Positions 1 through 8,478 of a DNA stretch of 64,000 nucleotides are shown here, piece after piece (the first letter of the stretch is position 1; each line of letters starts with the position of its first letter). The DNA comes from Peteryoungia ipomoeae. Its GTDB lineage: Bacteria; Pseudomonadota; Alphaproteobacteria; Rhizobiales; Rhizobiaceae. The notes under the pieces were generated by a model. That model had not been told where the DNA came from and did not search any database. It was given only the letters and a program-made list of their open reading frames with translations. Position numbers and translations under genes: made by a program. The stretch spans positions 62,001 to 126,000 of the forward strand of contig NZ_STGV01000004.1 in the NCBI RefSeq assembly GCF_004912165.1, in the 5' to 3' direction.

Positions 1-21
1 TCTATCCCTATGGTCCCCTTC

Positions 22-1287
22 ATGGCTGAAATGAAGCTACAAGAACTCAAGAGCAAATCGCCAACAGACCTTCTGACCTTTGCTGAATCGCTCGAAGTCG
101 AGAACGCGAGCACGATGCGCAAACAGGAGCTGATGTTTGCGATCCTCAAGATGCTGGCCAGCCAGGATGTTGAGATTATCGGCGAGGGGGTTGTGGAAGT
201 CTTGCAGGATGGCTTCGGCTTCCTGCGTTCGGCAAATGCCAACTATCTGCCAGGTCCTGACGATATCTACATTTCGCCTTCGCAGATTCGCCGCTTCTCG
301 CTGAAAACAGGTGATACTGTCGAGGGTCCGATCCGCGGACCGAAAGAGGGAGAGCGCTATTTCGCTCTTCTGAAAGTCAACACGATCAATTTTGAGGATC
401 CGGAAAAGATCCGCCACAAGGTCCATTTCGACAATCTGACGCCGCTCTATCCAAACGAGCGCTTCAAGATGGAACTTGATGTGCCGACCTCGAAGGACAA
501 CTCTGCACGCGTCATCGATCTGGTGGCGCCGCTTGGCAAGGGACAGCGCGGCCTGATCGTTGCCCCTCCCCGCACAGGTAAGACGGTTCTCCTGCAGAAC
601 ATCGCGCATTCGATCACAGCCAACCATCCGGAATGCTACCTGATCGTTCTGCTGATCGACGAACGTCCGGAAGAAGTGACCGATATGCAGCGTTCTGTGA
701 AGGGTGAAGTTGTTTCTTCGACCTTCGATGAGCCGGCAGTGCGCCACGTTCAGGTTGCTGAAATGGTCATCGAAAAGGCCAAGCGCCTCGTAGAGCATGG
801 CCGCGACGTTGTTATCCTGCTCGACTCCATCACCCGCCTCGGACGCGCCTACAACACTGTTGTGCCGTCTTCTGGCAAGGTTTTGACCGGTGGTGTGGAC
901 GCGAACGCCTTGCAGCGTCCGAAGCGCTTCTTCGGTGCAGCTCGTAACATCGAGGAAGGCGGTTCGCTGACAATCATCGCGACGGCTTTGATCGATACCG
1001 GCAGCCGCATGGACGAAGTTATCTTCGAAGAATTCAAGGGCACCGGCAACTCGGAAATCGTTCTGGATCGCAAGGTTGCCGACAAGCGAATCTTCCCGGC
1101 CATGGATATTCTCAAGTCCGGCACGCGTAAGGAAGACCTCCTTGTCCCACGCCAGGACCTGCAGAAGATCTTTGTCCTGCGTCGTATCCTCGCGCCGATG
1201 GGAACGACCGATGCGATCGAGTTCCTCATCGACAAGCTGAAGCAGACGAAGAACAACGGCGATTTCTTCGATTCGATGAACACCTGA
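22..1287 (+). CDS. rho: Transcription termination factor Rho
   Basis: Hexameric RNA-dependent ATPase that terminates untranslated transcripts in the cytoplasm. The 421 residues match the usual Rho length (about 420). An N-terminal Rho_N helical segment (1-45) is followed by an RNA-binding cold-shock-like domain (about 52-118, with GFGFLR). The RecA-like motor has a P-loop APPRTGKT at 181-188 and Walker B DVVILLDS at 262-269. I chose ATG 22 because MAEMKLQEL is the customary rhizobial start; ATG 10 is in frame and would add four residues. The window edge hides upstream signals. A short GC hairpin follows the stop and mnmE begins 45 bp later on the same strand. Confidence 0.97.
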   Translation: MAEMKLQELKSKSPTDLLTFAESLEVENASTMRKQELMFAILKMLASQDVEIIGEGVVEVLQDGFGFLRSANANYLPGPDDIYISPSQIRRFSLKTGDTVEGPIRGPKEGERYFALLKVNTINFEDPEKIRHKVHFDNLTPLYPNERFKMELDVPTSKDNSARVIDLVAPLGKGQRGLIVAPPRTGKTVLLQNIAHSITANHPECYLIVLLIDERPEEVTDMQRSVKGEVVSSTFDEPAVRHVQVAEMVIEKAKRLVEHGRDVVILLDSITRLGRAYNTVVPSSGKVLTGGVDANALQRPKRFFGAARNIEEGGSLTIIATALIDTGSRMDEVIFEEFKGTGNSEIVLDRKVADKRIFPAMDILKSGTRKEDLLVPRQDLQKIFVLRRILAPMGTTDAIEFLIDKLKQTKNNGDFFDSMNT

Positions 1288-1293
1288 TGGTAG

Positions 1294-1308
1294 CCGGCCT
1301 TGCGCCGG
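1294..1308 (+). terminator. Short GC hairpin between rho and mnmE
   Basis: CCGGC and GCCGG form a 5-bp stem around a 5-base loop, followed by TTCCCTT. It could be a weak terminator or pause site after rho. The stem is short and there is no uninterrupted T tract, so read-through into mnmE is likely. Confidence 0.35.
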
Positions 1309-1332
1309 TTCCCTTGTCAGGAGACATGATTG

Positions 1333-2664
1333 ATGACCGCGGCCAAAGAGACTATCTTCGCACTCGCTTCGGGAGCGCCACCTGCCGGTGTCGCGGTCAT
1401 TCGCATCAGCGGCCCTTTGAGCCTGGATGCAACACAGCGGATTACGGCACAGCCGCTGCCTAAACCGCGATATGCCGCGCTGCGGTCCATCGTCGGACGA
1501 TCGGGACAGCTCCTTGACAAAGCCCTTGTTCTTCTCTTCCCAGCGCCCCATTCCTTTACCGGCGAAGACTGCGCGGAATTGCATCTGCACGGCGGCAAGG
1601 CCGTTGTGAACGCGGTTCTGAATGAGTTAGCCGGATTCGAAGGTTTGCGCCTTGCGGAAGCCGGCGAGTTTTCCCGCCGCGCTTTCGAAAACGGCAAGCT
1701 CGACCTGGTGGAAATCGAGGGGCTTGCCGATCTACTCTCTGCCGAAACCGAAATGCAGCGCCGACTCGCTGCAGAACAATCCGCCGGTCATCTATCTTCT
1801 CTGTATGAAGGCTGGCGTGAACGTCTGATCTTCGCTCGTGCCATGATCGAAGCCGAACTCGATTTTAGCGATGAGGGCGACATTCCGGGCTCTGTCTCAG
1901 ACCGTGTTTGGTCTGAGGTCGCCAAGCTTCAATCTGAGATCGATACGGTAATCGATTCCATCAAGACCGGAGAGATCATCCGCGACGGCTTCCGGGTGGT
2001 TCTGGCGGGCCCGCCCAATGCCGGCAAATCCAGCCTCATGAATGCACTTGCAAGGCGCGATATAGCCATTGTCACGGACGTCGCCGGCACCACGCGCGAT
2101 GTCCTGCATTGCGAGCTCGATCTCGAGGGCTACAAGATACATCTTTACGATACGGCAGGCCTGCGTGACACGGAGGACCGCGTCGAGCAGGAAGGCATCC
2201 GTCGTGCGTTAACGACGATCGCTGATGCGGATTTGATACTGCGCCTGAGGGCTCCAGGTGTGGCGGGCGAGGTCGATCTCCCGGAGAACGCCATTCCCGT
2301 GATTGACGTTTCGACAAAGCTCGATTTGCGCGATGAGGTCTACCCGTTCGAAAGCGCCGAAAGCCTGGCGGTTTCAGTTATCGATGGGCGGGGGATAGAC
2401 CTGCTCCGTCGCATGATCCTGGAAAGCGTTGTTGCCCGCACACGTGTCGGCAGTCTTGCAATCCCAAGCCGTTTGAGGCATGCACAGCGACTGTTGGCAG
2501 CGCGCTCCAGTTTGAGCGATTGCCTGGAGAGATCGGAACTGCCGCTTGAACTCAGGGCGGAATATCTTCGACACGCCGCCGAAGAATTGGCGCGGATTAC
2601 CGGCCGTATCGATACCGAAACACTTTTGGGAAAAATCTTCTCCGAATTCTGTGTCGGCAAGTGA
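1333..2664 (+). CDS. mnmE: tRNA uridine-5-carboxymethylaminomethyl(34) synthesis GTPase MnmE (TrmE)
   Basis: GTPase that works with MnmG to modify the wobble uridine of certain tRNAs. The 443-residue protein has an N-terminal tetrahydrofolate-binding TrmE domain (about 1-120), a helical domain, and an inserted G domain with P-loop GPPNAGKS (226-233), TTRD, DTAG (273-276) and a TKLD specificity motif. It ends in the family's C-terminal CVGK box with the catalytic cysteine. Start ATG 1333 follows AGGAGA at 1319-1324; an in-frame TTG lies just before it and ATG 1326 is out of frame. mnmG follows after 32 bp, and a parS-like sequence overlaps the stop codon. Confidence 0.96.
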   Translation: MTAAKETIFALASGAPPAGVAVIRISGPLSLDATQRITAQPLPKPRYAALRSIVGRSGQLLDKALVLLFPAPHSFTGEDCAELHLHGGKAVVNAVLNELAGFEGLRLAEAGEFSRRAFENGKLDLVEIEGLADLLSAETEMQRRLAAEQSAGHLSSLYEGWRERLIFARAMIEAELDFSDEGDIPGSVSDRVWSEVAKLQSEIDTVIDSIKTGEIIRDGFRVVLAGPPNAGKSSLMNALARRDIAIVTDVAGTTRDVLHCELDLEGYKIHLYDTAGLRDTEDRVEQEGIRRALTTIADADLILRLRAPGVAGEVDLPENAIPVIDVSTKLDLRDEVYPFESAESLAVSVIDGRGIDLLRRMILESVVARTRVGSLAIPSRLRHAQRLLAARSSLSDCLERSELPLELRAEYLRHAAEELARITGRIDTETLLGKIFSEFCVGK

Positions 2665-2677
2665 TTCACGTGAAACG
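2662..2677. other. Degenerate parS-like site at the mnmE stop
   Basis: The sequence TGATTCACGTGAAACG differs from the bacterial parS consensus TGTTTCACGTGAAACA at the third base and the last base. Its central TTCACGTGAA is a perfect 10-bp palindrome. It overlaps the TGA stop of mnmE and also contains GATTC, a GANTC (CcrM) methylation site. It lies 2.5 kb upstream of parA, in the region where ParB loads in related chromosomes. Binding is inferred from the match alone. Confidence 0.6.
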
Positions 2678-2696
2678 AACCCTGTGAGGGTGCACA

Positions 2697-4571
2697 ATGC
2701 TTGATGATGATCAGTTCGACGTAATCGTCGTTGGTGGCGGTCATGCCGGAACGGAAGCGGCGGCCGCTGCTGCGCGTATGGGTGCCCGCACGGCCCTTGT
2801 CACCCACGATATCACCAAGATCGGCACCATGTCCTGCAATCCTGCGATTGGGGGTCTCGGCAAAGGTCATCTAGTTCGCGAGATCGATGCGCTCGACGGT
2901 ATCATGGGCCGCGCTGCTGATTTGAGCGGTATCCAGTTCCGCATGCTGAACCGGAAAAAGGGTCCGGCGGTCTGGGGTCCGCGTACACAGGCGGACCGCA
3001 GGCTCTATCGTGAAGCGGTTCACAGGCTCCTGGGAGAGTATGAAGATCTTGTTCTGATCGGTGGCGCGGTCGAGGCGTTTATTCGCGAGGAAGGTCTTGT
3101 CGGCGGCGTTGTGCTTGCAGACGGGCGACGCCTGAAGGCCAATGCGGTCGTACTAACCACTGGCACCTTCCTCCGCGGTGTGATTCACATCGGTGACGAG
3201 ACGACACCGGGCGGCCGTATCGGCGAACCGCCTGCGATTGGCCTGAGCGATGACATTGCAGCGCTGGGCTTGCAGCTTGGTCGTTTGAAGACAGGGACAC
3301 CCGCACGTCTTGATGGGCGAACGATCAAATGGGAGCGGCTGGAACAGCAGGAAGCTGATGCAGAACCGATACCATTTTCCTTACTGACCGATCGCATCCA
3401 GGTACCACAGATCTCCTGTGGCATTACCCGCACCACGCTTGAAACGCATCGCATCATCCGTGACAATCTCCAGCGGTCGGCAATGTATTCCGGAAAGATC
3501 GAGGGAGTGGGGCCGCGCTACTGCCCCTCGATCGAAGACAAGATCAGTCGTTTTGGCGACCGAGACGGCCATCAGATCTTCCTTGAGCCAGAGGGACTGG
3601 ATGATCATACGATCTATCCAAACGGCATATCGACCTCGCTGCCTGCCGACGTTCAGGAGGCTTTCATCCGGTCCATCCCAGGGCTGGAAGACGTGGTGAT
3701 CCTGCAGCCGGGATATGCCATCGAGTATGACTACGTCGATCCTAGGCAGCTGAACCACGATCTGTCAGTTATAAACGCTAAGGGCCTCTTTTTGGCGGGC
3801 CAGATCAACGGCACGACGGGCTACGAAGAGGCAGGCGCCCAAGGCCTTGTCGCAGGCGTCAATGCCGCACTTCGTGCGGCCGGTCGTGACACATGGGTTC
3901 TCAGCCGTACCGACTCCTATATCGGCGTCATGATCGATGACCTCACATCTAGAGGCGTGGCAGAACCTTACCGGATGTTTACATCCCGTGCGGAGTACCG
4001 CCTTTCCCTGAGAGCCGACAATGCCGATATGCGACTGACGCCAAAGGGTATTGAGTTGGGGTGTGTGAGACAGCTGCGGGCTGAAAAGTTCACCGTTTAC
4101 CAGCGTGAGAGGCAGGCGCTTCATGCTGAGTTGGCAGGCCTTAGGACCACCCCGTCGGAGACGAAGGCCAGATCAGTGGTCATCAACCAGGATGGTCGCC
4201 GCCGGTCAGCGTTGGAACTCTTGTCCTATCCCGACATCACCTGGGATGATCTTGTGGTTCTTTGGCCTGATCTCGCGAACAAGGACAGGCGCGTAGCAGA
4301 GCTTGTCGCAATAGATGCACTCTATAGCGTCTATCTTGATCGACAGGCTGCTGATATTGAACGTTTGCGTGCGGAAGAACGGAAGAAAATTCCTTATCTA
4401 TTTGATTTTAAAGGAATTTCTGGCCTATCCAACGAGTTGAAGCAAAAGCTCGAAGGGATGCGGCCGACTAATTTGGCACAGGCTGCGCAGATCGAAGGCA
4501 TGACACCCGCCGCCATTGCTTTGATTATCGCCCATTTGGAAAAAGCAGATAAGCAGCGCCGGGCGTCTTGA
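2697..4571 (+). CDS. mnmG: tRNA uridine-5-carboxymethylaminomethyl(34) synthesis enzyme MnmG (GidA)
   Basis: FAD-dependent partner of MnmE in cmnm5U34 formation on tRNA. The 624 residues are the normal family length. An N-terminal dinucleotide fold carries [12 protein letters not shown] (11-22). The conserved SCNPAIGG box follows near residue 45, then the GidA signature with [10 protein letters not shown] and the C-terminal helical domain that contacts MnmE. ATG 2697 directly follows the intergenic GTGAGGGTGC. It is probably cotranscribed with mnmE and, 4 bp later, rsmG. Some native alphaproteobacterial MnmG paralogs are TrmFO; the length and C-terminal domain favour MnmG. Confidence 0.96.
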   Translation: MLDDDQFDVIVVGGGHAGTEAAAAAARMGARTALVTHDITKIGTMSCNPAIGGLGKGHLVREIDALDGIMGRAADLSGIQFRMLNRKKGPAVWGPRTQADRRLYREAVHRLLGEYEDLVLIGGAVEAFIREEGLVGGVVLADGRRLKANAVVLTTGTFLRGVIHIGDETTPGGRIGEPPAIGLSDDIAALGLQLGRLKTGTPARLDGRTIKWERLEQQEADAEPIPFSLLTDRIQVPQISCGITRTTLETHRIIRDNLQRSAMYSGKIEGVGPRYCPSIEDKISRFGDRDGHQIFLEPEGLDDHTIYPNGISTSLPADVQEAFIRSIPGLEDVVILQPGYAIEYDYVDPRQLNHDLSVINAKGLFLAGQINGTTGYEEAGAQGLVAGVNAALRAAGRDTWVLSRTDSYIGVMIDDLTSRGVAEPYRMFTSRAEYRLSLRADNADMRLTPKGIELGCVRQLRAEKFTVYQRERQALHAELAGLRTTPSETKARSVVINQDGRRRSALELLSYPDITWDDLVVLWPDLANKDRRVAELVAIDALYSVYLDRQAADIERLRAEERKKIPYLFDFKGISGLSNELKQKLEGMRPTNLAQAAQIEGMTPAAIALIIAHLEKADKQRRAS

Positions 4572-4581
4572 AGGAATGGCC

Positions 4582-5193
4582 ATGAAAGAAGTTGTGGATG
4601 TTTCACGTGAAACGCAACAGAAGCTGAATGTCTTTGTTGACCTCTTCCGCAAATGGGCACGCACGATCAACCTGGTTGCCCCCTCAACACTGGACGAGAT
4701 CTGGGATCGACATGTACGAGACTCGCTGCAACTCCAGTCGATCTTAAAGGGCCCCAATCGTTGGATCGACCTGGGAAGCGGAGGAGGCTTTCCGGGAATC
4801 ATTACGGCAATCGCACTAACCGAATATGGTGCCGGTTGGGTTGATCTTGTTGAGAGCAACAAGAAGAAGTGCAGCTTCCTGCGGATGGCCCTTGCGGAGA
4901 CGCAGGCAAGAGGCACCGTTCATCCTATTCGCATCGAATCTGCTCATGAAACCTTGTCGGCACCCGATGCGATTTCTGCGAGAGCGCTCGCTGAACTCGA
5001 TATTCTCTTCGACTACTGCGAGCCTTGGGCGATTTCCAACGAAAAATTGCGACTTATTCTCCACAAAGGCCGGGATTATCAGGCTGAAATCAACAAAGCA
5101 CGTGGTCGCTGGCAATTTGATCTGATAGTACATCAGAGCATCGTCGAAACCGATTCAGTAATTCTGGAAATTTCCTCGCTCAAGCGCCGCTAG
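4582..5193 (+). CDS. rsmG: 16S rRNA (guanine(527)-N7)-methyltransferase RsmG (GidB)
   Basis: SAM-dependent methyltransferase that adds the m7G527 mark on 16S rRNA; loss of this enzyme gives low-level streptomycin resistance in several bacteria. The fold is Rossmann-like, with the SAM loop [10 protein letters not shown] near residues 55-65 and the family region INLVAPST upstream. Two in-frame ATGs exist (4576, 4582). AAGGA at 4571-4575 abuts the first but sits 6 bases before the second, so I use 4582 (203 residues). Codons 6-10 (VSRET) are encoded by a parS palindrome. It sits between mnmG and parA, the usual alphaproteobacterial arrangement. Confidence 0.94.
   Translation: MKEVVDVSRETQQKLNVFVDLFRKWARTINLVAPSTLDEIWDRHVRDSLQLQSILKGPNRWIDLGSGGGFPGIITAIALTEYGAGWVDLVESNKKKCSFLRMALAETQARGTVHPIRIESAHETLSAPDAISARALAELDILFDYCEPWAISNEKLRLILHKGRDYQAEINKARGRWQFDLIVHQSIVETDSVILEISSLKRR
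4599..4614. other. parS: parS centromere site inside rsmG
   Basis: TGTTTCACGTGAAACG contains the perfect 14-bp palindrome GTTTCACGTGAAAC. It differs from the widely conserved parS consensus TGTTTCACGTGAAACA only at the last base. It lies 0.6 kb upstream of parA, inside the 5' end of the rsmG coding region, where it encodes V-S-R-E-T. ParB proteins load at such sites and spread, organising origin segregation. The match is direct; function here is inferred. Confidence 0.88.
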
Positions 5194-5214
5194 TGGCCAA
5201 TTGTCGGGTGCCCT

Positions 5215-6009
5215 ATGAGTCTCGAGAAGAATCGCATCATCACCATCGCGAATCAGAAGGGTGGCGTCGGCAAGACGACCACCGCAATCAACCTTGCGAC
5301 TGCACTCGCCGCAATTGGTGAGCGTGTGCTCATTGTCGACCTTGATCCACAAGGAAATGCGAGCACTGGACTGGGTATCGATCGCCGGGATCGAAAACTG
5401 TCCTCCTACGATGTTCTCGTTGGCGATCACTCAATCACGGAAGCCGCCCTCGCGACGAGCGTACCGAACCTCTCTATTGTGCCATCCACCATGGACCTTT
5501 TGGGTTTTGAGATGGAAATCTCCCAGGAAGCAGATCGTGTCTTTCGCTTGAAGAATGCACTCGCCCTGGATGATGCGCGAGAATATAGCTATGTTCTCCT
5601 GGATTGCCCGCCTTCCTTCAATCTTTTGACCATGAATGCCATGGCGGCGGCCCATTCTATTCTTGTTCCTTTGCAGTGCGAGTTCTTTGCGCTGGAGGGG
5701 CTTAGCCAATTGCTGGAAACGATCAATCAGGTTCGCCAGTCGGTCAACCCTACCCTCGATATCCAGGGTATCGTCTTGACGATGTTTGATTCACGCAACA
5801 ATCTCGCCCAACAGGTTGTCAGCGATGTGCGGGAGCATCTGGGAGAAAAGGTGTATACCACCTTGATCCCACGAAATGTGCGCGTGTCGGAGGCGCCCTC
5901 CTATGGAAAGCCGGCGATCCTCTACGATCTGAAGTGCGCTGGAAGTCAGGCATATTTGCAATTGGCTTCTGAAGTGATACAGCGCGAGCGTCAGCGCAAG
6001 GCAGCCTAA
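5215..6009 (+). CDS. parA: Chromosome partitioning ATPase ParA
   Basis: ParA/Soj ATPase that forms DNA-bound dimers and drives movement of ParB-parS complexes, segregating the replication origin. The 264 residues include the deviant Walker A KGGVGKTT at 15-22, with the signature lysine of the MinD/ParA class. Walker A' and B elements VDLDPQGNAS and VLLDCPPSF follow. There is no N-terminal helix-turn-helix extension, so this is the chromosomal (short) type, not the plasmid RepA type. It starts 21 bp after rsmG and 22 bp before parB, presumably one transcript. Confidence 0.96.
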   Translation: MSLEKNRIITIANQKGGVGKTTTAINLATALAAIGERVLIVDLDPQGNASTGLGIDRRDRKLSSYDVLVGDHSITEAALATSVPNLSIVPSTMDLLGFEMEISQEADRVFRLKNALALDDAREYSYVLLDCPPSFNLLTMNAMAAAHSILVPLQCEFFALEGLSQLLETINQVRQSVNPTLDIQGIVLTMFDSRNNLAQQVVSDVREHLGEKVYTTLIPRNVRVSEAPSYGKPAILYDLKCAGSQAYLQLASEVIQRERQRKAA

Positions 6010-6031
6010 GCCGTAATAACGAGGGGTTCCA

Positions 6032-6910
6032 ATGAGTGAAGATATTTCGAAGCGTCGACTTGGGCGCGGTCTTGCTGCATTGATTGGAGAGATGGATCAG
6101 CCCGTTGCAGCTCCGGGAGCGAAGCCCAGCGTCAACCCTGATCGCACTGTGCCGATTGAGTTTGTCTCCCGGACAGCTCGGAATCCCCGTCGATACTTTG
6201 ATGAAAGCGAGTTGCAGGACCTTGCTGGATCGATCCGTCAGCACGGCATTGTCCAGCCGGTCGTGGTCCGTACTGTCGCCGCAGATCGCTACGAAATTAT
6301 TGCGGGTGAGCGTCGCTGGCGCGCTGCCCAGCTTGCTGGCCTAGTCGACATCCCGGTCATCGTGCGCGATGTGGATGACCGTACAGCGCTTGAACTTGCA
6401 ATCGTTGAAAATGTCCAGCGGTCAGATCTCAATCCTCTTGAAGAAGCCCTGGGTTATGACCAGCTGATCGCCGAGCATGGCTACACTCAAAATGATCTCG
6501 GGGAAATAATCGGCAAGAGCCGTAGTCATGTCGCCAATAGCCTTCGACTGTTGAAGCTTCCGGATCCCGTTCGAGATATGCTGGCTGAAGGGTCTCTTTC
6601 GGCTGGCCATGCGCGGGCGCTTGTGTCGACACCAGATCCGGTTACCCTCGCTCGGACGATTGTCTCGAAGGGATTGTCTGTACGAGATGCCGAGAAGCTG
6701 GCGCAAAATCACATCAAGGCACAGACCTCCGGTGGGCCAGTCCCAAAAGCTGAAAAAGATTCCGATACGCTTGCCCTGGAACGCAGCCTGACGGATCGCC
6801 TCGGCCTCGCCGTTTCCATCAATCACAAGGGCGATGGTGGTCAACTGCGGATCAATTACAAGAGCCTGGACCAGCTTGAACAGATCTGCCGGTTGCTGGA
6901 AGGCCGTTAG
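6032..6910 (+). CDS. parB: Chromosome partitioning protein ParB
   Basis: CTP-dependent DNA clamp that binds parS. The 292-residue protein opens with KRRLGRGLAALIG, the basic N-terminal box that stimulates ParA ATPase. The CTPase/N-terminal domain has GERRWRAAQLAG (about 91-102) and ENVQRSDLNPLEEA. The central helix-turn-helix (GKSRSHVANSLRLLKLP) and a C-terminal dimerisation domain follow. GAGGGG at 6021-6026 is a good ribosome site. Two parS candidates lie upstream (2662 and 4599). Its last 4 bp overlap the convergent holA stop. Confidence 0.96.
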   Translation: MSEDISKRRLGRGLAALIGEMDQPVAAPGAKPSVNPDRTVPIEFVSRTARNPRRYFDESELQDLAGSIRQHGIVQPVVVRTVAADRYEIIAGERRWRAAQLAGLVDIPVIVRDVDDRTALELAIVENVQRSDLNPLEEALGYDQLIAEHGYTQNDLGEIIGKSRSHVANSLRLLKLPDPVRDMLAEGSLSAGHARALVSTPDPVTLARTIVSKGLSVRDAEKLAQNHIKAQTSGGPVPKAEKDSDTLALERSLTDRLGLAVSINHKGDGGQLRINYKSLDQLEQICRLLEGR

Positions 6911-7953
6911 CCGCGGCGATTGCGTTTGGCCGCCTGCAATGTGGTAGCCAGCAGTGTCTGAAGGACGAGGTTATCTTCCAGGGATTGCCTCTGTCGGCTC
7001 TGCAGAATTGCAGCAGACATCCTGCTTGCCTCTCGGTTCAGATCGTAACTATTCCAGTTTCGTAACGTTTTTTCGACGAGTGGCTTCCGGCGAAAATGGA
7101 TGCCCCGCCCATAGGTCTGCATAACACTTGCAACTTGCGAATTTCGCTCATCCATCTCAAGCCGCATAATCTCAAGCAATTGGAATTGTTTGAGGGCAGA
7201 CTGCAACAGCAGGAACACGGCCGTCTTCGACGTGATGATCTTCTGCACCGCGTGCAACAGTCCGTCCGGATCGCCCTGCAGAACGCAGTCGATGACTTCA
7301 TCTGTCGAAATTGCGCTTGCATCGCCAATTATTTCGGAAACGTGACGTTCATCAACAAGCTCTTCGCCGCGGCAGTAGAGAAGTAGCTTTTGCAATTCAT
7401 TGCGTGATGCGATGCGATCGCCACCAATCAGGCTTAGAAGCAGCTCACGGGCATCAGGGGTAATCCTTTGCCCTGCTGCTGCCAATTCCTGATCGATCAA
7501 TGCATTCAGTGCACGTCCATCGTCCTGATAACATGCGATCATCGCAACAGAACGCGGTGTCTCACCAGCTTTGCGCAATGCCGATCCCTTCTTGAGATCG
7601 CCAGCTTCGATGAGGAGATGGCTACCAATTGGTGGATCGGCAGAAAGGATCTGCAGGCCATCGACGAGCGGCTTTTCGTTGGCCGCCCCTTTGACCCAGA
7701 CCAGCCGATCACCGCCGAAAAGTCCAAGCGCGTTGATCTCGTCAAGCAGGCGACCGGGTTGCCCCTGAAGGTCGGCCGCTTCAAGTCGGGTAACGGCAAA
7801 ACCGTCCTCGAGATCGACACCAGTCAGCCCGGCAATTTGGGTGGCTCGCTCGGACACGAGACCACGATCGGGGCCATAAACAATGAAAAGCCGATAGTGC
7901 TTGACGGATTTCTGCAAAAACCCGTCAAACTCGTGGGATTTTATCTCAACCAT
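6907..7953 (-). CDS. holA: DNA polymerase III subunit delta
   Basis: Clamp-loader delta subunit that opens the beta sliding clamp in replication. The 348 residues match the family (about 340). The N-terminal segment FIVYGPDRGLVSERA corresponds to the degenerate AAA+ site, which lacks a true P-loop as expected for delta. The middle contains LLSLIGGDRIASRNELQKLLLY, the typical family signature. It lies 9 bp after lptE on the same strand, so leuS-lptE-holA is probably one operon. It converges on parB with a 4-bp stop overlap. The start is ATG 7953; no strong ribosome site is seen. Confidence 0.93.
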   Translation of the reverse strand: MVEIKSHEFDGFLQKSVKHYRLFIVYGPDRGLVSERATQIAGLTGVDLEDGFAVTRLEAADLQGQPGRLLDEINALGLFGGDRLVWVKGAANEKPLVDGLQILSADPPIGSHLLIEAGDLKKGSALRKAGETPRSVAMIACYQDDGRALNALIDQELAAAGQRITPDARELLLSLIGGDRIASRNELQKLLLYCRGEELVDERHVSEIIGDASAISTDEVIDCVLQGDPDGLLHAVQKIITSKTAVFLLLQSALKQFQLLEIMRLEMDERNSQVASVMQTYGRGIHFRRKPLVEKTLRNWNSYDLNREASRMSAAILQSRQRQSLEDNLVLQTLLATTLQAAKRNRRG

Positions 7954-7962
7954 GACGCCGCG

Positions 7963-8478
7963 TCAGCGGGCCAGAGCCGTTGCCAGATCGGCGTAGATCA
8001 GCTCGGCCAGTTCCCGGCCAGCGCGGGTCTCCGCATCCCGCACGGAGCGCAGGCGCGCGTATTCCTGGCGCGGGTAATCGAACAGGGCAACCGTCTGACG
8101 CCGCGCGGTCTTCATCACCACGCCATCAGAAATGCGCGTCAGCTTAAAGTCGCCCACTGCCAGTGCCCGACCGGAATTGGGACGGTCAGCTGCTCTATCA
8201 AGCAGAACACCCTGCACGGAACTGGTGACAGTCAAGTCTACGCGATATTCTGGCGTCTTCGGCTGTGCGCCGCCGCCTGCCAGGAAAATGAGGCGGTTAC
8301 GAGTCTCAAGGCCGACGCGTGTTTTCGCTTCGGAAAACGCAATGGCTCCAAGACTTGCACGGGTTTCCCCCGCTTCATCCAGATAAAGGGGCCTTGCCTG
8401 GCAACCAGCCAACAGCATTGCCGCACCAACAATCAGACTGCGGCGCAGCAGCTTCGAATTTTTCAGGTTAGACGACAA
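7963..8478 (-). CDS. lptE: LPS assembly lipoprotein LptE
   Basis: Outer-membrane lipoprotein that plugs the LptD barrel and delivers lipopolysaccharide to the cell surface. The 171 residues start with a lipoprotein signal peptide; the lipobox LLAGC puts the acylated cysteine at residue 25. The remainder resembles the alphaproteobacterial LptE family ([29 protein letters not shown]). The only plausible start is TTG 8478, preceded at 9 bases by GAGGA. That start overlaps the leuS 3' end by 11 bp, so translation is probably coupled. The leuS-lptE-holA order is standard in Proteobacteria and supports the call. Confidence 0.9.
   Translation of the reverse strand: MSSNLKNSKLLRRSLIVGAAMLLAGCQARPLYLDEAGETRASLGAIAFSEAKTRVGLETRNRLIFLAGGGAQPKTPEYRVDLTVTSSVQGVLLDRAADRPNSGRALAVGDFKLTRISDGVVMKTARRQTVALFDYPRQEYARLRSVRDAETRAGRELAELIYADLATALAR

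Noticed and set aside
37-1590. 517-codon open frame antisense to rho and mnmE
   Set aside because: It mirrors the codon pattern of two well-identified genes, has no recognisable domain and no ribosome site. GC-rich genomes produce such shadows.
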